Of a DNA stretch of 64,000 nucleotides, positions 54,897 to 63,763 are shown in pieces. The DNA lies in NCBI GenBank assembly GCA_958510825.1, contig CAUEHQ010000005.1, positions 1 through 64,000 of the forward strand, read 5' to 3'. The first letter of the stretch is position 1. The number at the start of each line of letters is the position of its first letter. Source of the stretch: Brachypterus glaber (taxonomy: Eukaryota > Arthropoda > Insecta > Coleoptera > Kateretidae). The translations under genes and the position numbers were made by a program. The notes below the pieces were generated by a model, which made no database searches, was not told the origin of the DNA, and saw only the letters and a list, made by a program, of their open reading frames with translations.

Positions 54897-57678
54897 CTAC
54901 CGTCCCCCCATTAAAACTCTACTCCAGGTATGCCATAGATTGGAACGCCATAGAATGTCACTCCTTAGCAGAGCCACAATAAAGAGGTTGGAAGATTTAT
55001 ACAGCCGATCGCGGAACCCAAAAGCCCGAAATCTACGAATAGCTAGGAAGCCATTAACACGAGCCGTAGCAAACATTTCACTAGCACTAGAAAATCTCGG
55101 TATGTTATTTAAGAGTCTAAACGCATTATTATAGCACACGCGCAGCTTATTCCACCATCCCAGTGTATAATTACACCAAAGTTCGGACATGTAGATCCCT
55201 GAGCAATATGTTTGAAATAACAGTTTTTTAATGTCAGAGTTACACTTGGAGAAACGACGGGTTAACATATTAGCACGGACGCAGAGGGCTTTGTACTGTC
55301 TCTGAATGTCGAGATTATCGGAGAGATCACAGGTTAGAATATGCCCTAAGTATTTGAATTGCGACACTATACTTATAAGACTACCGTTGAGTTTGATCGG
55401 GGGCACCACTAAGTCTTTATAATTAGAAGGTCTGAACACCATGGCACAGGTTTTGTTGACATTATATACAAGGTGGTGCTCTACAGCGAAATCTTCACAT
55501 ATCCTAATGAGTTTATACAGTCCCTCAAGGAAAGGGCACAGCAGAACCATATCATCCGCATAGCTAAGGCAGTTAATTAGCACTCCATTGATATAGCACC
55601 CAACACCGGAGAGTTTTAGACGAAGGTGAAGACTGTCGATGTAGGCATTAAATACATCAGGTGAAAGAAGGCTACCCTGACGCACACCATTTCTGATATA
55701 GAACGGTGGAGATAAACTGGAACCCCATCTGGCAACTCCGACTACGTTATTGTTCCAATGCGACAAAAGCCGCAACCAGAGAGAAGGCGCTCCTCGCTCC
55801 TTAAGAATCTTCATGAGGGTTGGATGATGTACTCGGTCGAAAGCCTTACTGAGGTCAAGGAATAGAGCATATACAGGAGTTTTCAGGTTGACATAGTATC
55901 TAATAGTTTCCTTGAGTACAAAAACAGCTTCGGAGGTTCCTAAACGCTTCTTAAAACCAAACTGGTTAGGTTCCGTCGAGAGAAAGGGGCTGAGCACATT
56001 AAGCATTATGATTTCAAGAACTTTAGACATAGCCGTAGAATGAGCAATAGGCCTATAGTTGGACGATGCAGACACGTCTCCAGTCTTATTCTTAAGAACA
56101 GGTACAAATATGGTTTTAGTTAGGTCGTTCGATATAAAACCATGACGTAACATTGTTGTAAAACAAATGCTAAGAAGAACGGAGACTTTTACCAGAATAT
56201 ATCAGGTGTTCAGGGCAAATTCCATCCCAGCCAGCAGATTTGCTACGCTTAAGGGATTTGATTGCATTTCCAACTTCCAGAGCAGATATTATAGGACACT
56301 CATCAGCGAGTAGATTAAATTCATCAGGTACATTATTAGAGGGATATAAATTGCCAGAATTTTCAAAGTTGGTACCCCAGAGCTGGGCTATGTCACTTTC
56401 TCCTGAGATCCCATCGATAGTAGTGGCTATCGTAGACTTTTTCACAGCCATAGACGAGGTAGATTTCCAGAATGAAACAAAGTCTTTGTTACGGAATTTG
56501 GTAGCCAATGCATTGGCACGTAGCTGTTCCTCACGATTTCTGGTATTTCTGAGCGTAGTCTTAAATATAGACTTAAGGACACGCCGCTCCTCATTAATTG
56601 GACCATCAGGAGGACGTCCAGCAGCAACCCACTCCAAAAATGCAATATGCGCAGACCGGTATACATTAGAAACCTCTTCAGACCAGCCAGGTACCGGATT
56701 ACGCCTCTTTATACTCTTCGTTTTAAAAGTAGCTGCTATTGCACATTTAAGGTTCGATATTATATCAGAGTAAAATTTCGCTATTTCCTCTCTATGAGAG
56801 TAGTCATTACATCTAATATTGCTGCAATGAATAGACGAAGGAAGAAGTATTTTAGTCATAAATTCGTTAGTATTGTTACCGTATAGATCAGCAAGCTCTT
56901 CGCAGTTCTTTGTCCAGTTTAGAGAATTCCCAGAACTAACAGTAGTTACAGCCAAGGAAGGCAGATTATCTATCTTAAGTGTCATAGATAGAGGAAAGTG
57001 ATCAGATGGATTAGTATCGTAGATTACTTTTGTTTCCAAAACATTGCTAATTAAGGAATGCGAGACAATACAATGATCCAACCAGGAGGTTGTGTGATGG
57101 GCGTCGCTAATAAAAGTAAAACTGTTGGCGTTAAGTACAGATGTGTCATATATAGATAAGTTCGAGTCGTCACAAAATTGAATTAATTCAATATAAAAGT
57201 TGGTTGAGGGATCTGCGTTGAAGTCGCCTAATAATATGACATCAGAAGGGTTAACTTCATCAACAATAGCCGCAAAGTTACCCAGTAGATCTACAAAAAC
57301 TGGCACATTTTCTTCAGCATATACCGGCATATATATTGTACAGAGCAGAATGCACCTCCCATTGACATTTAGGGTCACTCCAGCTAGGCGATTATTATTG
57401 CAGATGATAGGTTTAACACAGCAAGCAATCTTCTTATTCCATAAGATACCAAGACCACCATAAGGCCTTCCACGAATAATACCCGCACTAGTATCCATAG
57501 CCGACACACCGGTAAAAAGAAAGTTAGGATGAACAGAACCTAGCATAGTCAGGTCCTCCGGAGTCAGCCAGGTTTCTTGGAGACAGCAGATATCATGACT
57601 ATTGCATAAAGCATTAACGGTATTCAAGGAGGTTTTAACATTCTTACAGTTATAAGAGACCAGCTTTAGCTTTTTCAT
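54897..57678 (-). pseudogene. CR1/L2-like LINE ORF2 (endonuclease + RT), single frameshift
   Basis: The start is set at the ATG overlapping the ORF1 stop (ATGA, 57678-57675): MKKLKLVSYNCKN, with the endonuclease Asn in YNCKN. The nuclease continues CCLQETWL, GRPYGGLGILW, TIYMPVYAEENV, LLGDFNADPS, SWLDHCIVS and NPSDHFPLSM. One indel near 56175 ends the first frame at 56170; the RT continues in the other frame from just upstream of 56153: NYRPIAHSTAMSKVLE, NQFGFKKRLGTSEA, LFLDLSKAFDRVHHPTLM, NGVRQGSLLSPDVFNAYIDS, catalytic YADD, KYLGHILTC and a CYNNAFRLLNNIPRFSSASE C-terminus. Apart from that indel the roughly 930-codon protein looks intact, so it was recently active. Confidence 0.9.
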
Positions 57679-58675
57679 TGCCTTGTTTGAAATAGGTTTT
57701 CCCACTCTCTGACAACAGCTTCCTGTGGCCAAATATCAGGGTTAAAAGCTAAATCAAAAGAACTGTAAGGTATTCCGATTTTAAATGAGTTGAACTCACC
57801 AGTTCTGGTACGAAGGCTTATAATTAGGCAATTTTCTATGCCACACTGATTCAGGTGTGATTTTAAACTTTCAGCAGTTATAGATATATCGATTCTAGAA
57901 GCGAACAGGTATTTAAATTTAGTTAAAGCAGGCAGAGAATTATTTCCGGAACCCAAAATTGTTCTTTTATTAGAAGGGTTTTGATTAGAATGTTTATTAC
58001 CAGCTTGACTAAATGCAGAATTAATATTTTTATTAGTAACCGCCTTAGGCTCTATGGAATTACTATCTTCTTGCCTTTTGGATTTTCCATTCAAGAGTAC
58101 ACTAGGAGTAGGAGATACCTTAGTAGTGGTTCCGGTTTGTTTGTTGGTTTCGGACGTGTTACTAACACTGTTTGAACGATTAATGCGTTGATTGTTAGGG
58201 AGTTCAGGCGTTGAATAAATTCTCAATCTTTGAGAGCTAGATTGAGAAGCTTTAAGAAGTTTAACTTCTTCCTTTATTGCAGAAAATTCGTTGAAGTTTC
58301 CAAGCTTAATTCTTTCTAGCTCAAATCGTAAGGTAGTAACTGTTTTTAGAAGCGAAGATACGTCGATATAGTCAAAAGTGACCGGAGGCAGAGAAGAAAG
58401 ATTAACAGCGGCAAATTTCGGCAGCTTTGCAGGGTCAGTTTCACGCAAAGTTTTAATTATATCGGTAAGTAAGCGTTTTTTGCGACCTTCTCCCTTTCTA
58501 GAGGCAGGACCATTAAACGTACAATGGGCTGCAAGAACTTCTTTAGCCTCTTCAATAACAGCTTCGAGAAAGTGTTATCACAGAGTTGTACCAATAAGAC
58601 TTCATCCAGAGTGTTATATTTTTGTTGAAGAAAGCATAAGACCTCGTTAATAACAAAACCACAACTACATGCCAT
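57675..58675 (-). pseudogene. CR1/L2-like LINE ORF1, single frameshift
   Basis: ATG at 58675 (MACSCGFVINEVLCFLQQKY). After LCDNTFS a 1-nt shift near 58570 moves the frame; read in the other frame it continues EAVIEEAKEVLAAHC and joins the 257-codon frame that ends at 57675. That part has an acidic, Leu-rich TVTTLRFELERIKL helix (possible coiled coil), a Ser/Asn/Thr-rich linker, and a compact C-terminal domain (KYLFASRIDISITAESLKSH) that resembles an RNA-binding fold. The stop overlaps the ORF2 start as ATGA. Confidence 0.8.
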
Positions 58676-58950
58676 AATTAGCGTGAAAATATAGTCATTT
58701 AGAGAAAAAAAAAAAAAAATTAAAAGTTGTAGAAAACCGTATAAAAAAGTAAGTCCGGCAACACCGCTTAAAAATTTCGACTGGACACTGTTATCAGCTC
58801 GACTTCAGAAATCAAAACAAACGAAATAAACTCGCGATTTAACAGAACTAAGTATACAAAGGTGTTCACTGGTGTCTAAAAAGAATGTTTATACACAGAA
58901 AGAAGTATAAAAGAGTATATAACAGGTAATTTATAACTATTTTCGGTCAT

Positions 58951-59168
58951 TAAGAACCAGCACTGTTGCCGTTTGTATAAAACTTTCTAGACCACCTCCC
59001 TTCCCCTGGTACAAACTATCAAATTTTCTGTGACCCTCTCCCCCCTAGGCGCATAATATATGGACAGCCCCTTAAACTAATGACTATGATTGCATAACCC
59101 TGTATTGCTGGGATAACCCTACAGTTAATCAAATCTAGTTATAATAAGTAGAAATGTTTTCAACTTAC
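58951..59168. other. Right end of the Harbinger-type MITE and donor-proximal intron
   Basis: CCACCTCCCTTCCCCTGG, GACCCTCTCCCCCCTAGG and CAGCCCC-TTA mark the element end at 59071. The remaining 97 bp reach the intron 2 donor of SPRYD7. Confidence 0.6.
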
Positions 59169-59576
59169 CATACAAAGCTGGGAAAACAGTTCCTTTAATA
59201 TTTGTAATTCCATGATCAATTTCTACCCCATTGATAAAAAATTTAAGCTGTATATGATCAAATGCAACACCTACAGTATCACCTTCTTGAATACTTTGTA
59301 TTTCACCACTTGTCCCATTTGATAAATTAATTTTGTACAATTCCTGTTTATTATGTCTTAAAATATGATTACTACCTAATGACCATGAATACTCATCCAT
59401 ACCACCCTGAGTTAAACTTAAATCTGTTTGGCGGGTGGCTAACCCCACAGACCAGGCTCCACTTTGTTGTATTTTAACCTCAAAATAGGCCTTTGATTGT
59501 GCTAAGGGTGCATTTCCTAGAACAGCCCCTGCTCCACATACTCTTTGTCCACCTTTAACAACTACAACTTCATATC
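59169..59576 (-). CDS. SPRYD7: SPRYD7 exon 2 (SPRY domain core)
   Basis: Acceptor TTTCTAG ends at 59577 and the donor GTAAGT begins at 59168; both intron phases are 1. The exon encodes YEVVVVKGGQRVCGAGAVL, then APLAQSKAYFEVKIQQSGAW, SVGLATRQTDLSL, and a C-terminal GDTVGVAFDHIQLKFFINGV followed by GTVFPALY. This is the SPRY/B30.2 beta-sandwich: the YFEVKI strand, the G.W.VG(V/L)AT turn, the GD.VGV..D strand and the F.NG strand. The sequence downstream of the donor in the raw frame (KLKTFLLIITRFD) is intron. Vertebrate orthologues are about 196 residues; this one is 207. SPRY domains mediate protein binding; the partner is unknown. Confidence 0.93.
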
Positions 59577-59639
59577 CTAGAAACCAAAACATATCCCATA
59601 AACAAAAACTAACAGAAAAATTAGGTTTAAAGTACATAC
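59577..59639 (-). other. SPRYD7: SPRYD7 intron 1, 63 bp
   Basis: GTATGT donor (59639-59634) and TTTCTAG acceptor (ending 59577). It splits a Gly codon (phase 1). The length keeps the frame open across the intron, so it can be mistaken for coding sequence. Confidence 0.9.
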
Positions 59640-59757
59640 CCATAAATGCGGTATCTAAATGAATCGGGTTTTGTCTAGGAATCTGTGGAGAATTTGATTT
59701 AAAATTAAAACCATCTAAACAACCCCTTAAACAACAAAATACTGAAACTGAAGACAT
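59640..59757 (-). CDS. SPRYD7: SPRYD7 exon 1 (start codon exon)
   Basis: ATG at 59757-59755. It encodes SSVSVFCCLRGCLDGFN and ends in HLDTAFMG, matching the Cys-rich CCLR start and LDT.(H/F)MG of SPRYD7. The clustered Cys near the N-terminus could be lipidated (inference). Total CDS over the three exons is 624 nt. Upstream sequence lacks an obvious TATA box. Confidence 0.92.
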
Positions 59758-60087
59758 TTTTGGAATGTTAACCTAACCTATATAAACTTTATTATTTTTT
59801 CATAATGATCATTTTCCATAATTAGTTTTGAAAGTTTATGATACGTCACACCCACATAGATAGAGAATATACATATAGAGGAAATAAACGTTTGCGCAGG
59901 GTTCTGCGCTGCGTAATAACAATAGATAGAAAATTGACATCTAAACGGAAAAAATGGCGGTTCTACGTTGCCAACAATATTTCAACCGTATAATTTTTAA
60001 TTATAAAAACCAATAAAAGTCCAATATTTTGCTACAAATTTGAATAAGAACACTCAGATAGCATAAATTTACATTCAAACCGTTTAA
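59758..60087 (-). promoter_or_regulatory. SPRYD7 promoter-proximal region
   Basis: 5' flank of the gene. It is A/T-rich, with a CRE-like ATACGTCAC near 59840 and a run GTTTGCGCAGGGTTCTGCGC near 59890. No TATA box or initiator can be assigned with confidence; the positions are only suggestive. Confidence 0.35.
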
Positions 60088-60222
60088 GGGCCACTTGCAC
60101 CAACTTTTGGTCTGGGATTATCTTAACTAAACCAAGTTTAAGTTAAAAATACTGCGTTCTGATTGGTCGGCCGTCAACTTAATCCAAGTTTAAAGTTAAA
60201 CCATCGTTGGTGCAAGTGACCC
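60088..60222. mobile_element. Harbinger-type 135-bp MITE, copy 1
   Basis: GGGCCACTTGCACCAA (60088) and its inverse ending GCAAGTGACCC (60222) are flanked by TAA (60085-60087 and 60223-60225). It contains TCTGATTGGTCGGCCGTCAA. Copy 2, inverted and also 135 bp, lies at 60740-60874. Confidence 0.9.
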
Positions 60223-60404
60223 TAAATTCAAGAAAACGTAAATGTACATGGGTAGGAGCTCCGACAACGCTGCACTCTGTCATTTTGTTATGAACAGTCG
60301 TAGGCGAATTTCCAGTGCTCGCATAGGCACCGCGTCGATTCTATCGTTGACGCGAGGTTTTAAATATTTACATTTTTATTTTCTTCGAAAAACACCGATA
60401 TATT

Positions 60405-60698
60405 TACATATTTATAGTTAATATCAACGAACTAATAACTCTTCTTTCTAGAATACGCATACCGTTAAAATAAAGTATCGCCAACATCTCGGTTTGTTTG
60501 TAAATAAATAGTATGTATATTCAGGCCTGAACAATAACAGTTACCAGTAACTGGTATTGTTGTCTCTGTTAGAACCAAGATGTGCGAGTAAGACCGACGA
60601 ATGTTTATGTTGCCGACGTTTTTGTCAGGTTTTACGATTGAAATGCCTATTCTAGAGAGAAGAGTTATTAGTTCGTTGGTTAATATGTATATTCAATA
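60405..60698. repeat. Palindrome, about 290 bp
   Basis: TTAATATCAACGAACTAATA (60418) through CTTTCTAGAATACGCAT pairs with 60643-60686 (TTCTAGAGAGAAGAGTTATT). The centre is at CAGTTACCAGTAACTG (60538-60553). It lies between the two 135-bp MITEs. Confidence 0.85.
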
Positions 60699-60739
60699 TT
60701 TTTGTGTGTAACAAATTAGTCGTCAAATGTTTCGATTTA

Positions 60740-60874
60740 GGGCCACTTGCACCAATGCTGGTTTAACTTTAAACTTGGATTAAATTGACGGCTCACCAAT
60801 CAGAACTCAGCCTTTTTAACTTAAACTCGGTTTAGCTGAGTTAATCCCGTACGAAAATTTGGTGCAAGTGGCCC
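60740..60874. mobile_element. Harbinger-type 135-bp MITE, copy 2 (inverted)
   Basis: GGGCCACTTGCACCAATG (60740) to GTGCAAGTGGCCC (60874), flanked by TTA (60737-60739 and 60875-60877). The interior matches copy 1 in reverse (CACCAATCAGAACTCAG). Confidence 0.9.
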
Positions 60875-60877
60875 TTA

Positions 60878-61356
60878 GTGACCTTTATAAAAATTTCCCT
60901 CATAATTCGGCAAAATTATTCCGTAAGCCTATGTTTCTGTGTTTATTTTCAACGTTTATGAGTCATAACTGAATTTATTCAGATTAATGGTTATGAAATC
61001 GAATAATTTGTGATATTTTGTTTCTGGGTGGCTATTCTCATTTCGGTGAGTTTTATTCACGCGTGAATGCCAACTTCACATTAGTTCTTCTGATGATTTG
61101 ATTGGCGTAGACCATGTAGCTCCACCCATATTCATCAGGCGGAAAAAATCCGCTCGAAACCAGAATAGACCCCCTGGCGTGGTTTTTGGTATTTGCGTGT
61201 ATTTTTAGTTTTATTTTGTTTATAGTGTTAAAATTTTTAACTTAATATTGACTTGTTTTGTAAAGACTTGTAAAAATGTGAAAAACCTTTCTGAGGTTTT
61301 GTTTTTGTCTACAAATGTTGACGTTTAAAAGGTAAAAATGGACTAAATTTTACACA
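60878..61356. other. Non-coding stretch
   Basis: Contains the hairpin GGCGGAAAAAATCCGCT near 61138 followed by CGAAAC. No gene or element boundary was identified. Confidence 0.45.
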
Positions 61357-61533
61357 AGCGCCTAAATGCAGCTCTCTATGCAGGAGTTTGTTTCGGTTTT
61401 TTCTTGGTTTGGACTTTTTTTTTGTAAAAAAATGTTTTTTATTTAAAATAACATATTGAAAAACGGTCAGCGCATGCGCGTGCGCATGCGCAGTTTATCA
61501 AAACGTTGCATAAAGAGCTGCACATAGGCGCTC
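61357..61533. mobile_element. TIR MITE, copy 2, with 14-bp flanking repeat
   Basis: AGCGCCTAAATGCAGCTCTC (61357) to GCACATAGGCGCTC (61533), the reverse orientation of 10531-10740. CTAAATTTTACACA occurs exactly at 61343-61356 and 61534-61547, directly abutting both ends. The centre contains GCGCATGCGCGTGCGCATGC. Confidence 0.88.
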
Positions 61534-61568
61534 CTAAATTTTACACACCTAATGTATTTTTGTCTTTA

Positions 61569-62178
61569 GGGGCTGTTCAAATATTACGTAACGCGCCTAG
61601 GAGTGAGGGGGGGTCAGATAAATTGTTACAGTTTGTGACAGGGGGGAGGTACGTATATGCATATTTAAATAATATTGTAATCAGTAAAAAAACTGTTGAG
61701 ATTGATATTAAAAAAAAATCTTACGGCCCTGTTCTTGCGTGATCTTGCCAATGAATCATCGGCGATGATACATTTTCGCGCGGAATGTGTACTCACAGAA
61801 CACCAATGTGTGTACTATTTTGTGTACCTGTACATAAACAATATACGTGTTATATGTGACACTCAGTTTAAAAAGAGATACCTAGTATTTTTTCCCTGTG
61901 TGATATTGATTATGAATATTTTTTTAAAGTTTGAGTGATTTTTTCGTGTAATTTTTTTTTAAGGTTATGTTATACTATATTTTAGGTTCATGTTTGTTTT
62001 GTCGAGAAAAACGAATCAATAGTAAGAATACAGTTAAATTTATTGCGAAACAAAAAATTTATATTGTTACGCATTACACAGGGGGGGAGGGGTTTTGGTA
62101 AATGTGACAGTTTGTTACACAGGGGGGAGGGGGGTCAATTTTTTGAAAAATTGCGTTACGTAATACATGGTCAGCCCC
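61569..62178. mobile_element. Harbinger-type MITE, 610 bp
   Basis: GGGGCTGTTCAAATATTACG (61569) and the inverse ending GGTCAGCCCC (62178) are flanked by TTA (61566-61568 and 62179-62181). Inner TIRs continue as GTAACGC and G-rich runs (GAGTGAGGGGGGGTCAG; GGGGGGAGGGGGGTCAA). There is no transposase; the small + frames at 61506-61938 overlap it and are not genes. Confidence 0.88.
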
Positions 62179-62227
62179 TTATCTAATACCCACTATAGCT
62201 TCTCTACCTATGTGGTCACACCATTAT

Positions 62228-63424
62228 TTGTACGATCAAACGAACTTCAGGAAGTTCGCTTGTAATTACTTTATTTAACTCGTAGTATCGCTTATAGATG
62301 CTAGAGGGCAGCACAAAACTCCCAAAGAAACTGAATAAATACCTACTTTACCGGCCCTATATCCATTTCATAACGTTTAAAATATATATATTTTCTTTGG
62401 TTTAAAGCACAGTAAACAAAAACAATAAGGGAGACAAAATTTACTTTATGAACTGTATGTATTAAATTTTTTGGGTAGGGAGGGAAACCCAGTCAACACA
62501 AATACATGGCAGGAACATAGCAGGTACATAACCACTGTTCTATGTGATGTTGCAGACATGTAATTTTTATAGTCCATGTATAGTCCTTGGACTTTAACAA
62601 TTCCGCCTCAAGTTATGTATCAGCTACATAACATGCTACATATCAGATACATACTAGGTACATAACAATAAAAGTAGGCGTTTCCGAATTTTGCTTGTTA
62701 TGGAGTGCATCATAGATTTAGACATGGTGAACATTTTTACGTCTTTTTGATAAACCTAATAATTAAAGTATATAAATATCTTTATATGTAGCATCCATCA
62801 GGCAAAATTCTTATACGATGTGCATTTTTACTGTGAAAGCAAACTTTCTACCAGGCTTAAAAATCATGGGCCACATAAAAAGCCAATTTTTAGAAAAAAA
62901 AAATAGCAAATAATCATTTAAAAAAAATATATATATTTTAATTTTTTGTCTAAAATTATCTAAAATCAGTTTAGTTGTCTAAAAATACATGCGTTTCTAC
63001 TACTTAAGGGTAAAACTTTTATTATTAACAACAATTTTAAGAATATTAGTGATTCTAACCTATAAAAATTAAAATAATATAGACGCCATATTTAGTATTG
63101 AATTCATAACATTTTATGTATCGTGTATGTTCTCGTACCATGTATATGATACATAACATGCAATATTGCATGTTATGTATCATACATAGGTATGTTACAT
63201 CTTATGTAATATGGCACATGTAACGTAAAAAATCTTTCTGTTATAGGGCATGTTATGTAGCATACATATGTATGTTATGTCTCATGTAATATGGCACATG
63301 TTACCTAAAAAATCTTTCTTTACCATGTTGCATCCATATATGTGCGGACTGGGAAGTAATCTATTCGAAGAATGCGCTTCATATAATTACGATCGAACAT
63401 CCTGAAGTTCGTTTGATGGTACAA
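62228..63424. mobile_element. Possible TIR element, about 1.2 kb
   Basis: TTGTACGATCAAACGAACTT (62228) and the inverse ending GTTTGATGGTACAA (63424) share 24-bp ends with one mismatch, flanked by TTAT (62224-62227 and 63425-63428). The right end also lies inside a smaller hairpin (AAGAATGCGCT near 63369 to AGCGCATTCTT). ACTTTATTTAACTCGTAG occurs at both sides in direct orientation (about 62270 and 63453). The structure may therefore be compound. Confidence 0.5.
63168..63327. repeat. Two 80-bp tandem units
   Basis: GCATGTTATGTATCATACAT (63168) and GCATGTTATGTAGCATACAT (63248) start units that each continue ATGTAATATGGCACATGT and AAAAAATCTTTCT. The wider region (62520-63300) is full of TACATAACATG-like variants. 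Confidence 0.85.
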
Positions 63425-63428
63425 TTAT

Positions 63429-63763
63429 ATTTCAGCGCATTCTTCTCTAGACTACTTTATTTAACTCGTAGACTTTAGAGAAAAAGTATTGTTTTTGTTA
63501 CAATCACCAGCTGGCGACAGTCACCTAGAATGACTGTCCAAGAAAAGTTGGTTTTAGTAAATTGTTTTTTGTTTGACGAATGTAAATTTTAATACTAACA
63601 TTACATGGTTATTTTTGAACATATGCTTGAAATTATAAGTATATCTATATATAAATATAAATTTCCATAATCATAATTTATGATTTAGACATTTTTGACC
63701 AAAAAAACTAAAAATAGGCATAATTTATAACTCTTTTTCAATTTTTTTTTTTAGTAAGCAACT
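63429..63763. other. Non-coding stretch
   Basis: A/T-rich. It lies downstream of the tyrosine recombinase fragment. Nothing else was recognised. Confidence 0.45.

Larger units (their letters stand above)
54760..58950 (-). mobile_element. Full-length CR1/L2-like LINE, minus strand
   Basis: The 3' end is an (AAT)n tract on the + strand (54761-54779), that is GGATTATTATT on the element strand. The 5' UTR is approximately 58676-58950; its exact start was not resolved. Two ORFs follow, each with one frameshift. It shares its 3' third with the truncated copy at 42681-43600. Confidence 0.85.
40667..59071. mobile_element. Harbinger-type MITE split by nested insertions (outer ends)
   Basis: The left end GGGGCTGCCCATATATTACG (40667) and the right end CATAATATATGGACAGCCCC (59071) are flanked by TTA (40664-40666 and 59072-59074). 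Both match the termini of the intact 610-bp element at 61569-62178, including the G-rich block CTAGGGGGGAGAGGGTCA inside the right end. Internal remnants (for example the C-rich stretch at 54633-54651 and GTTACGTAAC at 54744-54753) have the same character. The element therefore appears to have been blown apart by later insertions now totalling about 18 kb. It lies wholly within SPRYD7 intron 2. Confidence 0.6.
28900..59168 (-). other. SPRYD7: SPRYD7 intron 2, 30.3 kb
   Basis: GTAAGT donor at 59168-59163 and AG acceptor at 28901-28900, phase 1. The intron contains most of the window's retroelements: a CR1-like element, two Jockey elements, two copies of a second CR1/L2-like LINE, and many foldbacks. 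Those on the + strand are antisense to the gene; 43.8-47.8 kb and 54.8-58.9 kb are sense. Such size is common for introns in transposon-expanded insect genomes. Confidence 0.88.

Noticed and set aside
56240..57463. Plus-strand ORFs of 79-177 codons
   Set aside because: They are antisense shadows of the LINE ORF2 and carry no motifs.
59125..59168. KLKTFLLIITRFD as the C-terminus of the SPRY protein
   Set aside because: It follows a consensus GTAAGT donor. The true C-terminus matches exon 3 at 28.8 kb.
59577..59639. Continuous coding through MYFKPNFSVSFCLWDMFWF in the SPRY gene
   Set aside because: This is the 63-bp intron 1 with GTATGT and TTTCTAG. Removing it aligns LDTAFMG directly with YEVVVVKGG.
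59950..60015. A divergent gene starting ATGGCGGTTCTACG
   Set aside because: It closes after 19 codons and has no recognisable product or donor site.
61080..61170. CTGATGA followed by a hairpin and CGAAAC as a hammerhead
   Set aside because: The spacing is wrong, the hairpin is not between the two core blocks in a valid order, and no UH cleavage triplet pairs.
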